Assembly: GCF_050859025.1 (NCBI RefSeq)
Contig: NZ_CP138200.1
Location: forward strand, 434,001-498,000
Reading direction: 5' to 3'
From: Wukongibacter sp050859025
Lineage (GTDB): Bacteria; Bacillota; Clostridia; Peptostreptococcales; Caminicellaceae
DNA length: 64,000 nt
Numbering within the stretch: the stretch's first letter is position 1; each line of letters starts with the position of its first letter. The position numbers were made by a program, and so were the translations under genes. The notes beneath the pieces are model-generated. The model was not told the origin of the DNA and searched no databases. It saw only the letters and a program-made list of their open reading frames with translations. Shown here in pieces: positions 24,493 to 32,956 of this stretch.

Positions 24493-24673
24493 ATTATCAC
24501 CTCATTTAACTAAATTATACGCCATAGAGGCGCATTAATCTATTCATTATATATCATTGTTTTTGGGAAAATACATACATTCATAAATCAATATATATGA
24601 TATACTATCAGTGTCATAAACTAGCGGATTTATTAAAAGTTAATAATTTATAACAACAAAAGGAGTAATATAT

Positions 24674-25090
24674 ATGTACTATTTTTCAATGCTGTTAGTC
24701 ATAATATCAAGCCTGTTTTATCACATAGCTCAAAAATCTATCTCCCATAGGATTAATCCGGCATTTTCTATGATTGTTACCTATGGTGTTGCCCTTGGAC
24801 TATCGGTTATAATGTACTTTGTTTTTCCAAAGAATGACGGAGAATCATTGATAAAGGAGTTAAACTGGGCAAGCTATGTACTAGGAATTGTTATTGTAGT
24901 ACTTGAGATAGGATTTTTACTTGTCTACCGTTCTGGATGGAACATTAGCTTTGCAGGTGTTTTCGCCAATGTTTTTATTGGAGTAATACTCATACCCATT
25001 GGCATGTTGGTTTACAAAGAAAGTATTTCGATTGTTAATGGATTAGGTATTATTATGTGTTTAATAGGAATAATATTAATTAAAAAATAG
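24674..25090 (+). CDS. EamA-type small membrane transporter
   Basis: This 138-residue protein has four hydrophobic segments (about residues 1-18, 31-48, 66-85 and 92-137 containing two helices). The opening MYYFSMLLVIISSLFYHIAQ and the end GLGIIMCLIGIILIKK are typical of half-size EamA/DMT proteins, relatives of the small multidrug transporters that work as dimers. AAAGGAG lies 9 bases before the ATG. It stands alone; the substrate is unknown. Confidence 0.72.
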   Translation: MYYFSMLLVIISSLFYHIAQKSISHRINPAFSMIVTYGVALGLSVIMYFVFPKNDGESLIKELNWASYVLGIVIVVLEIGFLLVYRSGWNISFAGVFANVFIGVILIPIGMLVYKESISIVNGLGIIMCLIGIILIKK

Positions 25091-25130
25091 AAAGAAAAAT
25101 TAGCTTGATACGTTTAACTAGTTTCCATTG

Positions 25131-25246
25131 CGAGATTTCTTGATATTTCTTTTTCCTTCATGTAATAAAGTTATTTTTTAATATATTTTGTAAGGTGAAG
25201 ATATATTTATTGAAATTTCTTAAATGAAATATCGAAAGCTCTTAAG
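25131..25246. repeat. Hairpin family B, copy 1
   Basis: The arms CGAGATTTCTTGATATTTC (25131) and GAAATATCGAAAGCTCTT (25226) pair imperfectly around an AT-rich middle. It is related to the better-preserved hairpin at 42955, with the shared arm core GATATTTC..TTTTC.TTCATG. Confidence 0.6.
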
Positions 25247-25377
25247 TACTTTAAAAGTAGAAACTTTCATTGAACTATTGCAAGAAGTCAGTTTATATAG
25301 ATCCAAAACTCCTAGAAATATCAAATGAATCTTTTGAAATAAGGTATGTTTTGTGGTACTATATATAATAATGTATA

Positions 25378-25490
25378 CAGTATAGAGTTCATATAGCAAA
25401 ACTTAATTTATATACATACAAATACTCAATGTTTCTTGAAGTTTTGAATTTATATAAATTAATAGTTTTCCTTAAATCTCTATATATAGA
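25378..25490. repeat. Hairpin family A, copy 1
   Basis: A roughly 110-bp imperfect palindrome starts TATAGAGTTCATATAGCAAA, has ACAAATACTCAATG in the middle and ends TAAATCTCTATATA. It lies immediately before glnS and supplies the false upstream ATG at 25429. Confidence 0.7.
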
Positions 25491-25506
25491 CGAGGAGGCA
25501 GAATGT

Positions 25507-27192
25507 ATGTCAGAAAACACACCAAATGATAATAACACTCCTATGGCATCAAACTTTATTCACAATATGATAGATAAAGACTTAGAAGATGGAGTTTATA
25601 ATAAAGTGCATACTCGTTTTCCGCCGGAGCCAAATGGTTATTTACATATAGGTCATGCTAAAGCCATTTGCATAGATTATGGCACCGCAGAAAAATATAA
25701 TGGACTTTATAACTTAAGATTTGATGATACTAATCCTAGTAAAGAGGATACCGAATACGTCAACTCTATACAAGAGGATGTAAGATGGCTTGGATATGAC
25801 TGGGAAGACCGTATGTATTATGCTTCAGATTACTTTGATAAGTTTTATGAGTGTGCTCTTTTACTAGTCAAAAAGGGAAAGGCATATGTATGTGATCTTA
25901 GTGCTGAAGAAATGAGAGAATACAGAGGAACCCTAAAGGAACCTGGAAAGAATAGTCCTTATCGTGATCGCTCTATAGAAGAGAACCTAGATTTATTTGA
26001 AGGAATGAAGAATGGTGAATTTGAAGAAGGATCAAGGGTACTTAGAGCAAAAATAGACATGGCATCACCTAACCTAAACATGCGTGATCCAGTTCTTTAT
26101 AGGATACAATATTCTACTCATCATAGAACAGGAGATAAGTGGTGTATATATCCAATGTACGATTACGCTCATCCCCTTGAAGATGCTATAGAGGGTATAA
26201 CCCATTCCCTATGTTCCTTAGAGTTTGAGGACCATAGACCTCTATATGATTGGTGTCTTAGAGAATGTGAATTTGAAAATCCACCAAGACAAATTGAGTT
26301 TGCAAGGTTAAATCTTGCTGGTACAGTTATGAGTAAGAGAAAACTAAGAGAACTTGTTGAAGAGGGCTATGTTGATGGTTGGGATGATCCACGTATGCCT
26401 ACATTATCAGGTTTAAGAAGACGTGGTTATACACCTGAGTCCATAAAGGATTTCTTAGATCGTGTTGGTGTATCTAAGAGTAATAGTATAGTTGATATGG
26501 CGATGCTTGAGCACTGCATTAGGGATGATCTAAAGATGAAGGCACCTCGTGTTATGTCGGTACTCAATCCACTAAAGGTAGTTATAACAAACTATCCAGA
26601 GGGAAAGACAGAGTGGCTTCATGCAGAGAACAATGCAGAAAATCCTGAAATGGGCAGTAGAGAAATTCCATTTTCACGTGTTGTTTATATTGAGAAGGAG
26701 GACTTTATGGAAGAACCACCTAAGAAATATAAACGACTTTCACCAGGAGTAGAGGTTAGATTAAGACATGCTTATTTCATTAAATGTGAAGAAGTGATAA
26801 AGGATGAAGATACTGGAGAAATCTTAGAGCTTCGCTGCACATATGACCCAGAAACAAAGAGTGGTACAGGATTTACAGGGCGTAAACCAAAGGGAACAAT
26901 TCACTGGGTTTCAGCTGATTATGCAGTTAAGGCTGAGATTCGTCTTTATGATCGTCTATTGTTAGATGAGGATGAGGAAGTAGAGGATTGGAAGGACAGC
27001 TTAAATCCAGATTCACTGAAGAAGCTAGAGTCAGCATTCGTTGAACCAGCTTTAAAGGAAGCACAGCTGGGAAGTAAGTATCAGTTCCTAAGACATGGAT
27101 ATTTCTGTATAGATACTGAAGATACTAAAGAGGATTCTTTAGTTATTAATAGAATAGTATCCTTAAAGGATTCTTGGAAGAAGAAAAAATAG
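25507..27192 (+). CDS. glnS: Glutaminyl-tRNA synthetase
   Basis: This class I synthetase of 561 residues charges tRNA-Gln. The HIGH region is PPEPNGYLHIGHAKAICIDY (about residue 39) and the KMSKS-type loop is VMSKRKLREL (about residue 275). Other family landmarks are LRFDDTNPSKEDTEYVNSIQ and YDYAHPLEDAIEGITHSLCS. I start it at 25507 because CGAGGAGGC at 25491-25499 is correctly spaced; an upstream in-frame ATG lies within a palindromic repeat. Many Gram-positive bacteria lack GlnRS and use GatCAB amidation, so its presence is a lineage marker. Confidence 0.95.
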   Translation: MSENTPNDNNTPMASNFIHNMIDKDLEDGVYNKVHTRFPPEPNGYLHIGHAKAICIDYGTAEKYNGLYNLRFDDTNPSKEDTEYVNSIQEDVRWLGYDWEDRMYYASDYFDKFYECALLLVKKGKAYVCDLSAEEMREYRGTLKEPGKNSPYRDRSIEENLDLFEGMKNGEFEEGSRVLRAKIDMASPNLNMRDPVLYRIQYSTHHRTGDKWCIYPMYDYAHPLEDAIEGITHSLCSLEFEDHRPLYDWCLRECEFENPPRQIEFARLNLAGTVMSKRKLRELVEEGYVDGWDDPRMPTLSGLRRRGYTPESIKDFLDRVGVSKSNSIVDMAMLEHCIRDDLKMKAPRVMSVLNPLKVVITNYPEGKTEWLHAENNAENPEMGSREIPFSRVVYIEKEDFMEEPPKKYKRLSPGVEVRLRHAYFIKCEEVIKDEDTGEILELRCTYDPETKSGTGFTGRKPKGTIHWVSADYAVKAEIRLYDRLLLDEDEEVEDWKDSLNPDSLKKLESAFVEPALKEAQLGSKYQFLRHGYFCIDTEDTKEDSLVINRIVSLKDSWKKKK

Positions 27193-27215
27193 ATTTAATT
27201 TAGACCTAGACTTTT

Positions 27216-27350
27216 AATAGGCTAAGAGGGAGTAGCTGTGGTATAAACCATAAATAGGATCAACATACTGGTATGAAAAAAATACCTGGTCCTATTTGCT
27301 TTAGAACTTAGATTTTAAAGGGGCGAGACTTTTAGTTTAGCAAGACTATT
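27216..27350 (+). promoter_or_regulatory. Probable yybP-ykoY (Mn2+) riboswitch
   Basis: The leader has the family elements in order: GGGAGTAGC (27228-27236), a short P2 hairpin, a P3 stem AAATAGGA/TCCTATTT (27252-27259 with 27290-27297) holding TCAACATACTGG and a GGTAT/ATACC hairpin. These are followed by a CTTTA/TAAAG hairpin and TTTAGCAAGAC (27336-27346). AATAG/CTATT can close P1. The downstream gene belongs to the family most often controlled by this riboswitch. The P1 region departs from consensus, so I am not certain. Confidence 0.62.
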
Positions 27351-27390
27351 TATACTGATAGTCTTGTTAAGCTATGGTCTCGTCCTTTTT
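27320..27390 (+). terminator. Riboswitch expression-platform terminator
   Basis: A long hairpin pairs GGGGCGAGAC and AGCAAGACTA with TAGTCTTGTTAAGCT and GGTCTCGTCC, followed by TTTTT at 27386-27390. It would use AGCAAGACTA, which the aptamer also needs, so ligand binding should prevent termination (an ON switch). Confidence 0.75.
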
Positions 27391-27411
27391 ATTTTAAAGG
27401 GAGGGCAACAA

Positions 27412-28542
27412 ATGATAAAGGAATTTTTAAAATCAATGCTTTTAATTTTTATGGCTGAAATGGGTGATAAAACTCAGATATTAGCTATGGCTTTTGCAAC
27501 TCAGTTTATGGTTAAAGAAGTGCTTTTAGGAGTTTTCTTTGGATCCTTATTAAATCATGGTCTAGCAGTTATATTGGGGGCATATCTTTCAAGCTTTATA
27601 CCCCTTAATGCTATTCAGATAATAGCGGGATTCCTATTTATAGGCTTTGCACTATGGACTCTTAGGGTAGACGAAGATGATGAAGATGATGAAGTAAAAA
27701 GAAATCTTGGACCTGTTCTAACAGTAGCAGTAGCATTTTTCATAGGAGAACTTGGGGACAAGACACAGCTAACGGCTATAACCTTAGCCTCAGATGCAAC
27801 ATTCCCAGCATTTATTTTACTTGGAACCGTAAGTGGAATGGTGCTTACTAGCGGTGTAGGAATTTTAATAGGAAGTAAAATTGGAAATAAGATACCTGAG
27901 TTTACTATGAAAATAGCATCAGCTTCAATATTTACGTTGTTTGGGATTATTAAGCTTTATACTGCTGTACCTAAAAACTATTTAACACCTATAAATACCA
28001 TAATCTTTTTTGGACTCCTAAGTATAAGCATCTATTTTGCATTAAGGCCCTCACTACGGGTTAGAAAATATAACAAGAGTACTGCCCTAAAGGAAGCTGC
28101 CTTAACGCTTTATGAATATACCCATCGTATAAAGGAGAGTGTTGAAGATATATGTCTTGGAGAGAGGAATTGCGGCAGATGTCAAGGAAAGAATTGTATT
28201 ATAGGGTATACTAAAAGGGTCATTGATGATGCTATCGAGAATAGATCAAGGAATTATGAAGAAAATCTTACTGCATTTACTGAAAGTCTAAGTAAGAATT
28301 TTGATAAAGAAATGGTTATAAAGAGCTTATGTATGATAATAGTCTGTCCTATAGGTCATGAGAAGCGAGAAATCGGTAGAAATCGAGCTATAAATCAAGC
28401 TAGGCAAATGTTAGAGTATGTGCTTTTTAACGAGAAAATAAAATATGATGGAAATAGGGAAGAGTATTTTAAGCAATTGATTAAAAGAGATAAGGATATA
28501 GCAAATAAGGTGATAGCTGGAGTAGAAAAGTTAATAGCTTGA
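27412..28542 (+). CDS. GDT1/TMEM165-family cation transporter with Cys-rich C-terminal domain
   Basis: This protein of about 376 residues starts at ATG 27412 after AAAGGGAGGG. Residues 1-210 contain six to seven membrane segments with two family motifs, EMGDKTQILAMAFA and ELGDKTQLTAITLA (E-x-G-D-K-T/S), which form the Mn2+/Ca2+ transport site in UPF0016 proteins. Residues about 225-376 are a soluble extension with CLGERNCGRCQGKNCIIGYT, four cysteines, which I do not recognise as part of the family. The likely role is manganese export, consistent with the riboswitch in its leader. Family members are usually near 200 residues, so the extension is notable. Confidence 0.85.
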   Translation: MIKEFLKSMLLIFMAEMGDKTQILAMAFATQFMVKEVLLGVFFGSLLNHGLAVILGAYLSSFIPLNAIQIIAGFLFIGFALWTLRVDEDDEDDEVKRNLGPVLTVAVAFFIGELGDKTQLTAITLASDATFPAFILLGTVSGMVLTSGVGILIGSKIGNKIPEFTMKIASASIFTLFGIIKLYTAVPKNYLTPINTIIFFGLLSISIYFALRPSLRVRKYNKSTALKEAALTLYEYTHRIKESVEDICLGERNCGRCQGKNCIIGYTKRVIDDAIENRSRNYEENLTAFTESLSKNFDKEMVIKSLCMIIVCPIGHEKREIGRNRAINQARQMLEYVLFNEKIKYDGNREEYFKQLIKRDKDIANKVIAGVEKLIA

Positions 28543-28603
28543 TAAAAAGGAATGAAGCCTTTAAGTAGGTTATCCCAAAAATCAATTTGTTTTCTTGAAT
28601 TTA

Positions 28604-28682
28604 GAAAATATGACATGGTGTTAGGCCGCAGATATACTAGAAAGAGAGTATGTCGCAGGGTCTATGTACATGTCATATTTTC
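28604..28682. terminator. Hairpin between convergent genes
   Basis: A 14-bp perfect arm pair, GAAAATATGACATG with CATGTCATATTTTC, encloses a second small hairpin (AGATATACT/AGTATGTCGC). It may be a bidirectional terminator or a palindromic repeat. Confidence 0.6.
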
Positions 28683-28709
28683 ATTATTGGTAGCAAGGTA
28701 TATACAATT

Positions 28710-29480
28710 TTATTTCAAATTATCGACAGTGCTTTGAAGGGCTTCCTTGACAACTGAAAACTGAATTTCGTTATTTCTACAATAATCCCTTATTCCCATG
28801 TTAGGATCAGATATTTGTCCGCCAATAGTTTTTTCTATGATATCCTTACTAAGGCCCCAAGCTAATACCTCTTTAAAGGTAGTTGTACCATTTATTACTT
28901 TATCATCTGAATCATCATCCTTTATAGTCTCTTGATTACCAGTAGATGAAGCATTGGTAGTTGATTTTTCTGTAGGAAGCACTTGATCTAAAGCCTTAAT
29001 ATTAATAGCATGATTATCCAGGTATTCTATTTGTTCCTTTGTTAATGATGCATTGGTCTTTAAAATCTCTACAGCTTCTTGAGGTAGATAGGTTTCTTCA
29101 TCTATTTCGTAGGGAAGGCTTGTATATAGTGACACAAAAAATTTCATTGAGCCATTTCCTATCTCTATTCCGTCTTCTAAATCACCGTATAGCTCACTTA
29201 AATCCTTATTTTTAAAGCTTGAGGTATCAATTTCGTCGGAAAGACCAAATGCAGTCCTTAAATCCTCTAGAGGAATATTAAATACATTGCTAACATCGTT
29301 AATGGTATAGGAGCCTCTTATGTCGGCTGGATTATACTCTCCAGAAAATTCACCAGAGTCAAATCTTTCAGGAATTTTTGGAGACTCTGTTTTCCATAAA
29401 TTTAATGCAGAAGAAGCTAAAATTCCGCCAAATAGTACTATTACTATAATTAAACCAAGGAAGGTTGACTTAATTTTCAT
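28710..29480 (-). CDS. Membrane-anchored protein paired with polyferredoxin
   Basis: This 256-residue protein has one N-terminal membrane helix (FLGLIIVIVLFGGILASSAL) and an extracytoplasmic remainder. Residues 50-90 contain YNPADIRGSYTINDVSNVFN followed by IPLEDLRTAFGL, a repeat-like unit that I know from proteins fused to or encoded beside NapH-like polyferredoxins. A similar helix-turn-helix-like unit (TFKEVLAWGLSKDIIEKTIG) occurs near the C-terminus. Its start overlaps the end of the upstream ferredoxin gene. The function is unknown; it is probably a partner of that electron-transfer protein. Confidence 0.6.
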   Translation of the reverse strand: MKIKSTFLGLIIVIVLFGGILASSALNLWKTESPKIPERFDSGEFSGEYNPADIRGSYTINDVSNVFNIPLEDLRTAFGLSDEIDTSSFKNKDLSELYGDLEDGIEIGNGSMKFFVSLYTSLPYEIDEETYLPQEAVEILKTNASLTKEQIEYLDNHAINIKALDQVLPTEKSTTNASSTGNQETIKDDDSDDKVINGTTTFKEVLAWGLSKDIIEKTIGGQISDPNMGIRDYCRNNEIQFSVVKEALQSTVDNLK

Positions 29481-30318
29481 ATTTTGCGACCTCCTTCCTT
29501 GAGCTTGTAAACTCTACTGTAGCACCTATTGGACAGGCATTCTCCGAGGTACACTTCATACAGCTTATGCACTGATGATTCTTAACAGTCTTCATTTTAG
29601 ATACCTGAATGTTCATAGGGCAAACACTATCACAGGTATTACACGATACACATGTCATAGGATTTCTCTTTATCCTAAAGACTCTAAACAGATTGCTTAA
29701 GCCTAAAATAGCACCATATGGACAGGCATATTTACACCACGGTCTTTCTATAAATAGTGAAAGGACTAAGGTAATGATTAATACTATTAAACCACCTATT
29801 GCCAGATCGCTACTCCATAGATGGAATAGAGCACTATAGGGGTCTATTTCATTGAAAGCTAATTCTCCTGATAATGCTGTCATATATAGAACCCAGATCA
29901 ATACACCATAGCGTAAAAATCTTAAGTATTTATCCAATTTATATGGAACAAATCTATTGAAATTTTTTTTGAAAATCTTTTTGCCAATCTTACTAAACCA
30001 TTCTTGGATACTTCCAAGGGGACATATCCACCCACATAATACAGGACCGAATAGTATTGCCAAGAAGAAGCTTATATACATGAGAACCAATGCAGATTCA
30101 TGAACCTTTTTTACTAATCTTCCTGTAGTTATATATTGATAAATGGATTCTACACCACCAAAGGGGCATAGGGTATGAAGAGAGGCTGAAGAAAGAAAGG
30201 GGATACCTCCTCCACCTTCTGCTAAGGTATGATTGTATGCTATCAATCCGATCAAAACAAAAAAGAAAGCCTGAATAATATGACGAATCCATGTCTTTTT
30301 TCTTTTATAATGGACCAT
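29470..30318 (-). CDS. NapH/NosR-type polyferredoxin membrane protein
   Basis: This 282-residue protein has about five membrane helices. Two CPxG loops (CGWICPLGSIQEW and CKYACPYGAILGL) and an earlier CPFGG motif match the 4Fe-4S_12/NapH family. The C-terminus carries two ferredoxin-type clusters, CVSCNTCDSVCPMNI and CISCMKCTSENACPIGA. AAGGAGG lies 7 bases before the ATG. It should move electrons across or along the membrane to an unidentified partner. The next gene is translationally coupled. Confidence 0.88.
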   Translation of the reverse strand: MVHYKRKKTWIRHIIQAFFFVLIGLIAYNHTLAEGGGGIPFLSSASLHTLCPFGGVESIYQYITTGRLVKKVHESALVLMYISFFLAILFGPVLCGWICPLGSIQEWFSKIGKKIFKKNFNRFVPYKLDKYLRFLRYGVLIWVLYMTALSGELAFNEIDPYSALFHLWSSDLAIGGLIVLIITLVLSLFIERPWCKYACPYGAILGLSNLFRVFRIKRNPMTCVSCNTCDSVCPMNIQVSKMKTVKNHQCISCMKCTSENACPIGATVEFTSSRKEVAKYEN

Positions 30319-30385
30319 CTAAAAACCTCCTTATATAATTAATTTACTCCAATTTTGTGCTAGTAAAATGGAAGTCTGAGAAAAA

Positions 30386-30580
30386 GGAACGGTTATAAAC
30401 CGTTCCCCAGACTGCTGACAAACCCGAATTTCTTCGTTGTTGCTTCAAGCAAGAACCCTTACGTATGTCTGTATACGCTGCGGTCTCTTGCTTTCAGCAC
30501 GCCTCGAAATTCAGATTTCTCAGCAGCCTATCATCTTGTTGACTTTGTCAACAATCTGAGGAACGGTTATAAACCGTTCC
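30386..30580 (-). repeat. Element E, copy 1 (flanked by identical palindromes)
   Basis: A structured sequence of about 153 bp (30407-30559) is flanked on both sides by the same 21-bp palindrome (GGAACGGTT-ATA-AACCGTTCC). It is the reverse complement of element E copy 2 at 37186-37380 with few differences. The minus-strand copy contains TTGTTGACAAAGTCAACAA and paired arms AGCAAGAGACC/GGTTCTTGCTT. Confidence 0.85.
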
Positions 30581-30600
30581 CTAAAAATCAGAAAGAGAAT

Positions 30601-31071
30601 TTATTGATTTCTTCCTAAACCATTTCCTCTTCCCATACCGGCTCCACGACCTCTACCAAGACCTTTTCCTTGACCCTGTCCTTGACCTAGGCCAGCTCCA
30701 TTTCCTCTACCAAAGCTAACACCGTATTTTTGACCCAAACGCTGAGTACCAGTTCCATCACAATTTTCTTCCATTAATTTTAACAATTCGTCAGCTTTTT
30801 CTTGAGTAAGCTCTTCTTTTTCTACCTTGTCAGCAATAATCTCTTTTTTCTGCTCAAACATAGCAGCCTGAAACTTATCGAAGAATCCAGAGTCCTCTGC
30901 CAGCTGACCAAAGGTTTTGTTATTACCTCTAAGCTCATAGGCTTCTTCCACAGTTTTTCCCGCTAGGTTTGAATAGATTTCTGCCGGTGATAATATTGAA
31001 TCGGCAAAAGCGACTACACCTGCTGATAACACAAGACCTGATACTAATAATGTTGATAATACTTTTTTCAT
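30601..31071 (-). CDS. Secreted DUF2680-type protein with Gly-rich tail
   Basis: This protein of about 156 residues starts at 31071 (AAAGGAG upstream). It has a signal peptide (KKVLSTLLVSGLVLSAGVVA FA), a helical domain (SPAEIYSNLAGKTVEEAYEL, then KADELLKLMEENC) typical of DUF2680, and a C-terminal 45 residues of Gly/Arg/Gln repeats (GLGQGQGQGKGLGRGRGAGM). The domain is found in secreted proteins of Clostridia; its function is unknown to me. It lies next to a sensor kinase whose extracellular loop is also Gly/Lys-rich. Confidence 0.75.
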   Translation of the reverse strand: MKKVLSTLLVSGLVLSAGVVAFADSILSPAEIYSNLAGKTVEEAYELRGNNKTFGQLAEDSGFFDKFQAAMFEQKKEIIADKVEKEELTQEKADELLKLMEENCDGTGTQRLGQKYGVSFGRGNGAGLGQGQGQGKGLGRGRGAGMGRGNGLGRNQ

Positions 31072-31295
31072 TTGAAATTCTCCTTTCAATTTGTATTTTA
31101 TAACACATAGGAAATTATAAACCTTTTGAAAACCATGATGACTTTATAATCTCCGTTATGTTTATAGCCAAAGTTCACTTTGAGAATCTTTATATTTTGT
31201 TTTACTTTACAAGTTAATTATAGAAAAAGAATGTGGCAACTATGTGACAACTAGAAGTAGATTTATGGAAAATAGAATCACAGTTAATATTTTAT

Positions 31296-31343
31296 TATAG
31301 GGATTCAAGTAGAGACTTTAATTTATACTATTTGAACCCTATA
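31296..31343. repeat. Miniature family A repeat
   Basis: The two ends of family A (TATAGGGATTCAAGTAGAGA and CTATTTGAACCCTATA) are joined directly, giving a 48-bp palindrome-like remnant without the central part. Confidence 0.75.
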
Positions 31344-31357
31344 TCAATGGCTTCAAA

Positions 31358-31406
31358 CAAAAAAATCAGCAAATATGTAATAATCCACATATTTACTGAT
31401 TTTTTA
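31358..31406. terminator. Terminator after the sensor kinase
   Basis: The stem AAAAATCAG-AAATATGT/ACATATTT-CTGATTTTTT (imperfect at one position) has A and T tracts on both sides and is likely bidirectional. Confidence 0.75.
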
Positions 31407-31477
31407 AGTTTAATGTTAATAATTCTATTTTGAAGAGAGGTTATCCACAAATAAAGTTTTTAAATTCTAAACTTATT

Positions 31478-32956
31478 TTAACTAATTCTATCAAGCTCAA
31501 ACCAAAACTTAACGCCGTTACTTACATTTTGGACACCAAAGCTACTATTATGAAGCTTCAAGATATTCTTTACTATAGATAGGCCTAGTCCAGTGCCGCC
31601 ATATTCTCTAGCTCTAGATTTATCTACCTTATAAAAGCTGTCCCAGATTTTATCTATATCACTTTCTGGTATTAGCTTGCCGGTATTTATTACTGTAACC
31701 TTAATTTTTTCAATATAATCAATAATATTTATTTCTATAATCTTTTTTTCATCTACATGATTTATTGCATTATTTATAAAGTTTACTAAAACCTGTTCAA
31801 TTCTTGTAGGGTCAGCATATGCCTCCATATTCTTATCATCTGAATCAAATTTGAGATTAATCCCCTTCTCATCAAATATGGGATTATACTTATTTATAAT
31901 TCCTTGAATTAAGTCATAAATATTAAAGTTTTTGCGTTGAAGCTGATAATGACCAGACTCTAGAGCTGATAGATTAAGAAGATCTTTAACCAGCTTATCC
32001 ATTTTTTTTGACTCATCAATTATTACATCGCAATAAAAGTTTTTACTATCCTCGTCTTCGATCACCGCATCCTTTAACCCTTCTCCATATCCTTGGATTA
32101 AGGCAATAGGAGTTTTGAGCTCATGGGAAACACTAGAGACGAATTCTTTTCTAAGCTGTTCCAGCTGTTTTTCCTTTTCTATATCTTTTCTAAGTCTTTC
32201 GTTTGCCCTATTAAGATCGGATATAGAGGCATCGAGCTTATCTGAAAGGAAATTAATAGTTTTTCCAAGCTGGTTTATTTCATCATTACCATTGATTGTA
32301 TATTTTTTACTAAAATCGAGGTGTGTCATACTTTTAGCAACATTATTTAGCTTGATTATGGGTTTTGTAAATATTTTAGAAAATATAAATGCTATAATAG
32401 TACCGATTATAAGGGAGACTACTCCTATATAAATATAAAAATCCTGAGCTATTTCAACACTTTCCTTAACTGGAGCAAGGGGTGATTCCATTATTAGAAT
32501 ATGTCCATTTTCTAAGGGTGAAGCGAGAACAAGTGATAAGGTATTAAACCTTGGATGGATGTAGCTTTCCAATATGGTTTCTCCACTTATGAGCATTTGC
32601 AGGCCTTTATCGCTTATTAAACTGAGGCCCCAGCTGCTTCCCTTGCCTTTACCCTTTCCGCCTCCTCTAAATTGCATAAGAGAAGAGCTGTATATTGCAT
32701 TGCCGAACTCATCTAATATAGTTATATCCCCACCAATCATACTTTCTATATTTTTAAGCCTGTCATCATTGTTATATATATAGTTATTGTTATAATCCGA
32801 CTGAATCTCCTTTCCGAATTTAATTATGCTATCCTGTTTTTTTCTTAGGTAATATCCTTCTAAATAATTGGTATTTAGTATCCAGGAAAGGCTAACTATT
32901 AATAAAGCAAAGCATGTAATACCAATAAAGAGTTTTATACCTATAGAATTTCTCAT
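31478..32956 (-). CDS. Sensor histidine kinase
   Basis: This 492-residue membrane kinase has TM1 near residues 8-27, an extracellular loop of about 140 residues, TM2 near 172-193 and a HAMP domain. The HisKA box is SSVSHELKTPIALIQGYGEG and the ATPase has N-box NFINNAINHV and G-box YGGTGLGLSIVKNIL. The loop contains FRGGGKGKGKGSSWG, a Gly/Lys stretch. The start overlaps the stop of the regulator gene by four bases. The stimulus is unknown; the neighbouring secreted Gly-rich DUF2680 protein is a candidate target or ligand. Confidence 0.92.
   Translation of the reverse strand: MRNSIGIKLFIGITCFALLIVSLSWILNTNYLEGYYLRKKQDSIIKFGKEIQSDYNNNYIYNNDDRLKNIESMIGGDITILDEFGNAIYSSSLMQFRGGGKGKGKGSSWGLSLISDKGLQMLISGETILESYIHPRFNTLSLVLASPLENGHILIMESPLAPVKESVEIAQDFYIYIGVVSLIIGTIIAFIFSKIFTKPIIKLNNVAKSMTHLDFSKKYTINGNDEINQLGKTINFLSDKLDASISDLNRANERLRKDIEKEKQLEQLRKEFVSSVSHELKTPIALIQGYGEGLKDAVIEDEDSKNFYCDVIIDESKKMDKLVKDLLNLSALESGHYQLQRKNFNIYDLIQGIINKYNPIFDEKGINLKFDSDDKNMEAYADPTRIEQVLVNFINNAINHVDEKKIIEINIIDYIEKIKVTVINTGKLIPESDIDKIWDSFYKVDKSRAREYGGTGLGLSIVKNILKLHNSSFGVQNVSNGVKFWFELDRIS

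Noticed and set aside
25429..25506. 26-residue N-terminal extension of GlnRS
   Set aside because: It lies inside a palindromic family A repeat; the conserved protein and the AGGAGG site begin at 25507.
27364..27411. Upstream start of the GDT1-family transporter
   Set aside because: The extension is encoded by the riboswitch terminator hairpin; the well-placed GGGAGGG site points to 27412.
28552..28737. 61-residue plus-strand frame after the transporter
   Set aside because: It spans a large hairpin and ends inside the convergent gene; no ribosome site.
29609..29839. Plus-strand 76-residue frame within the polyferredoxin gene
   Set aside because: Shadow of a gene with intact ferredoxin motifs on the other strand.
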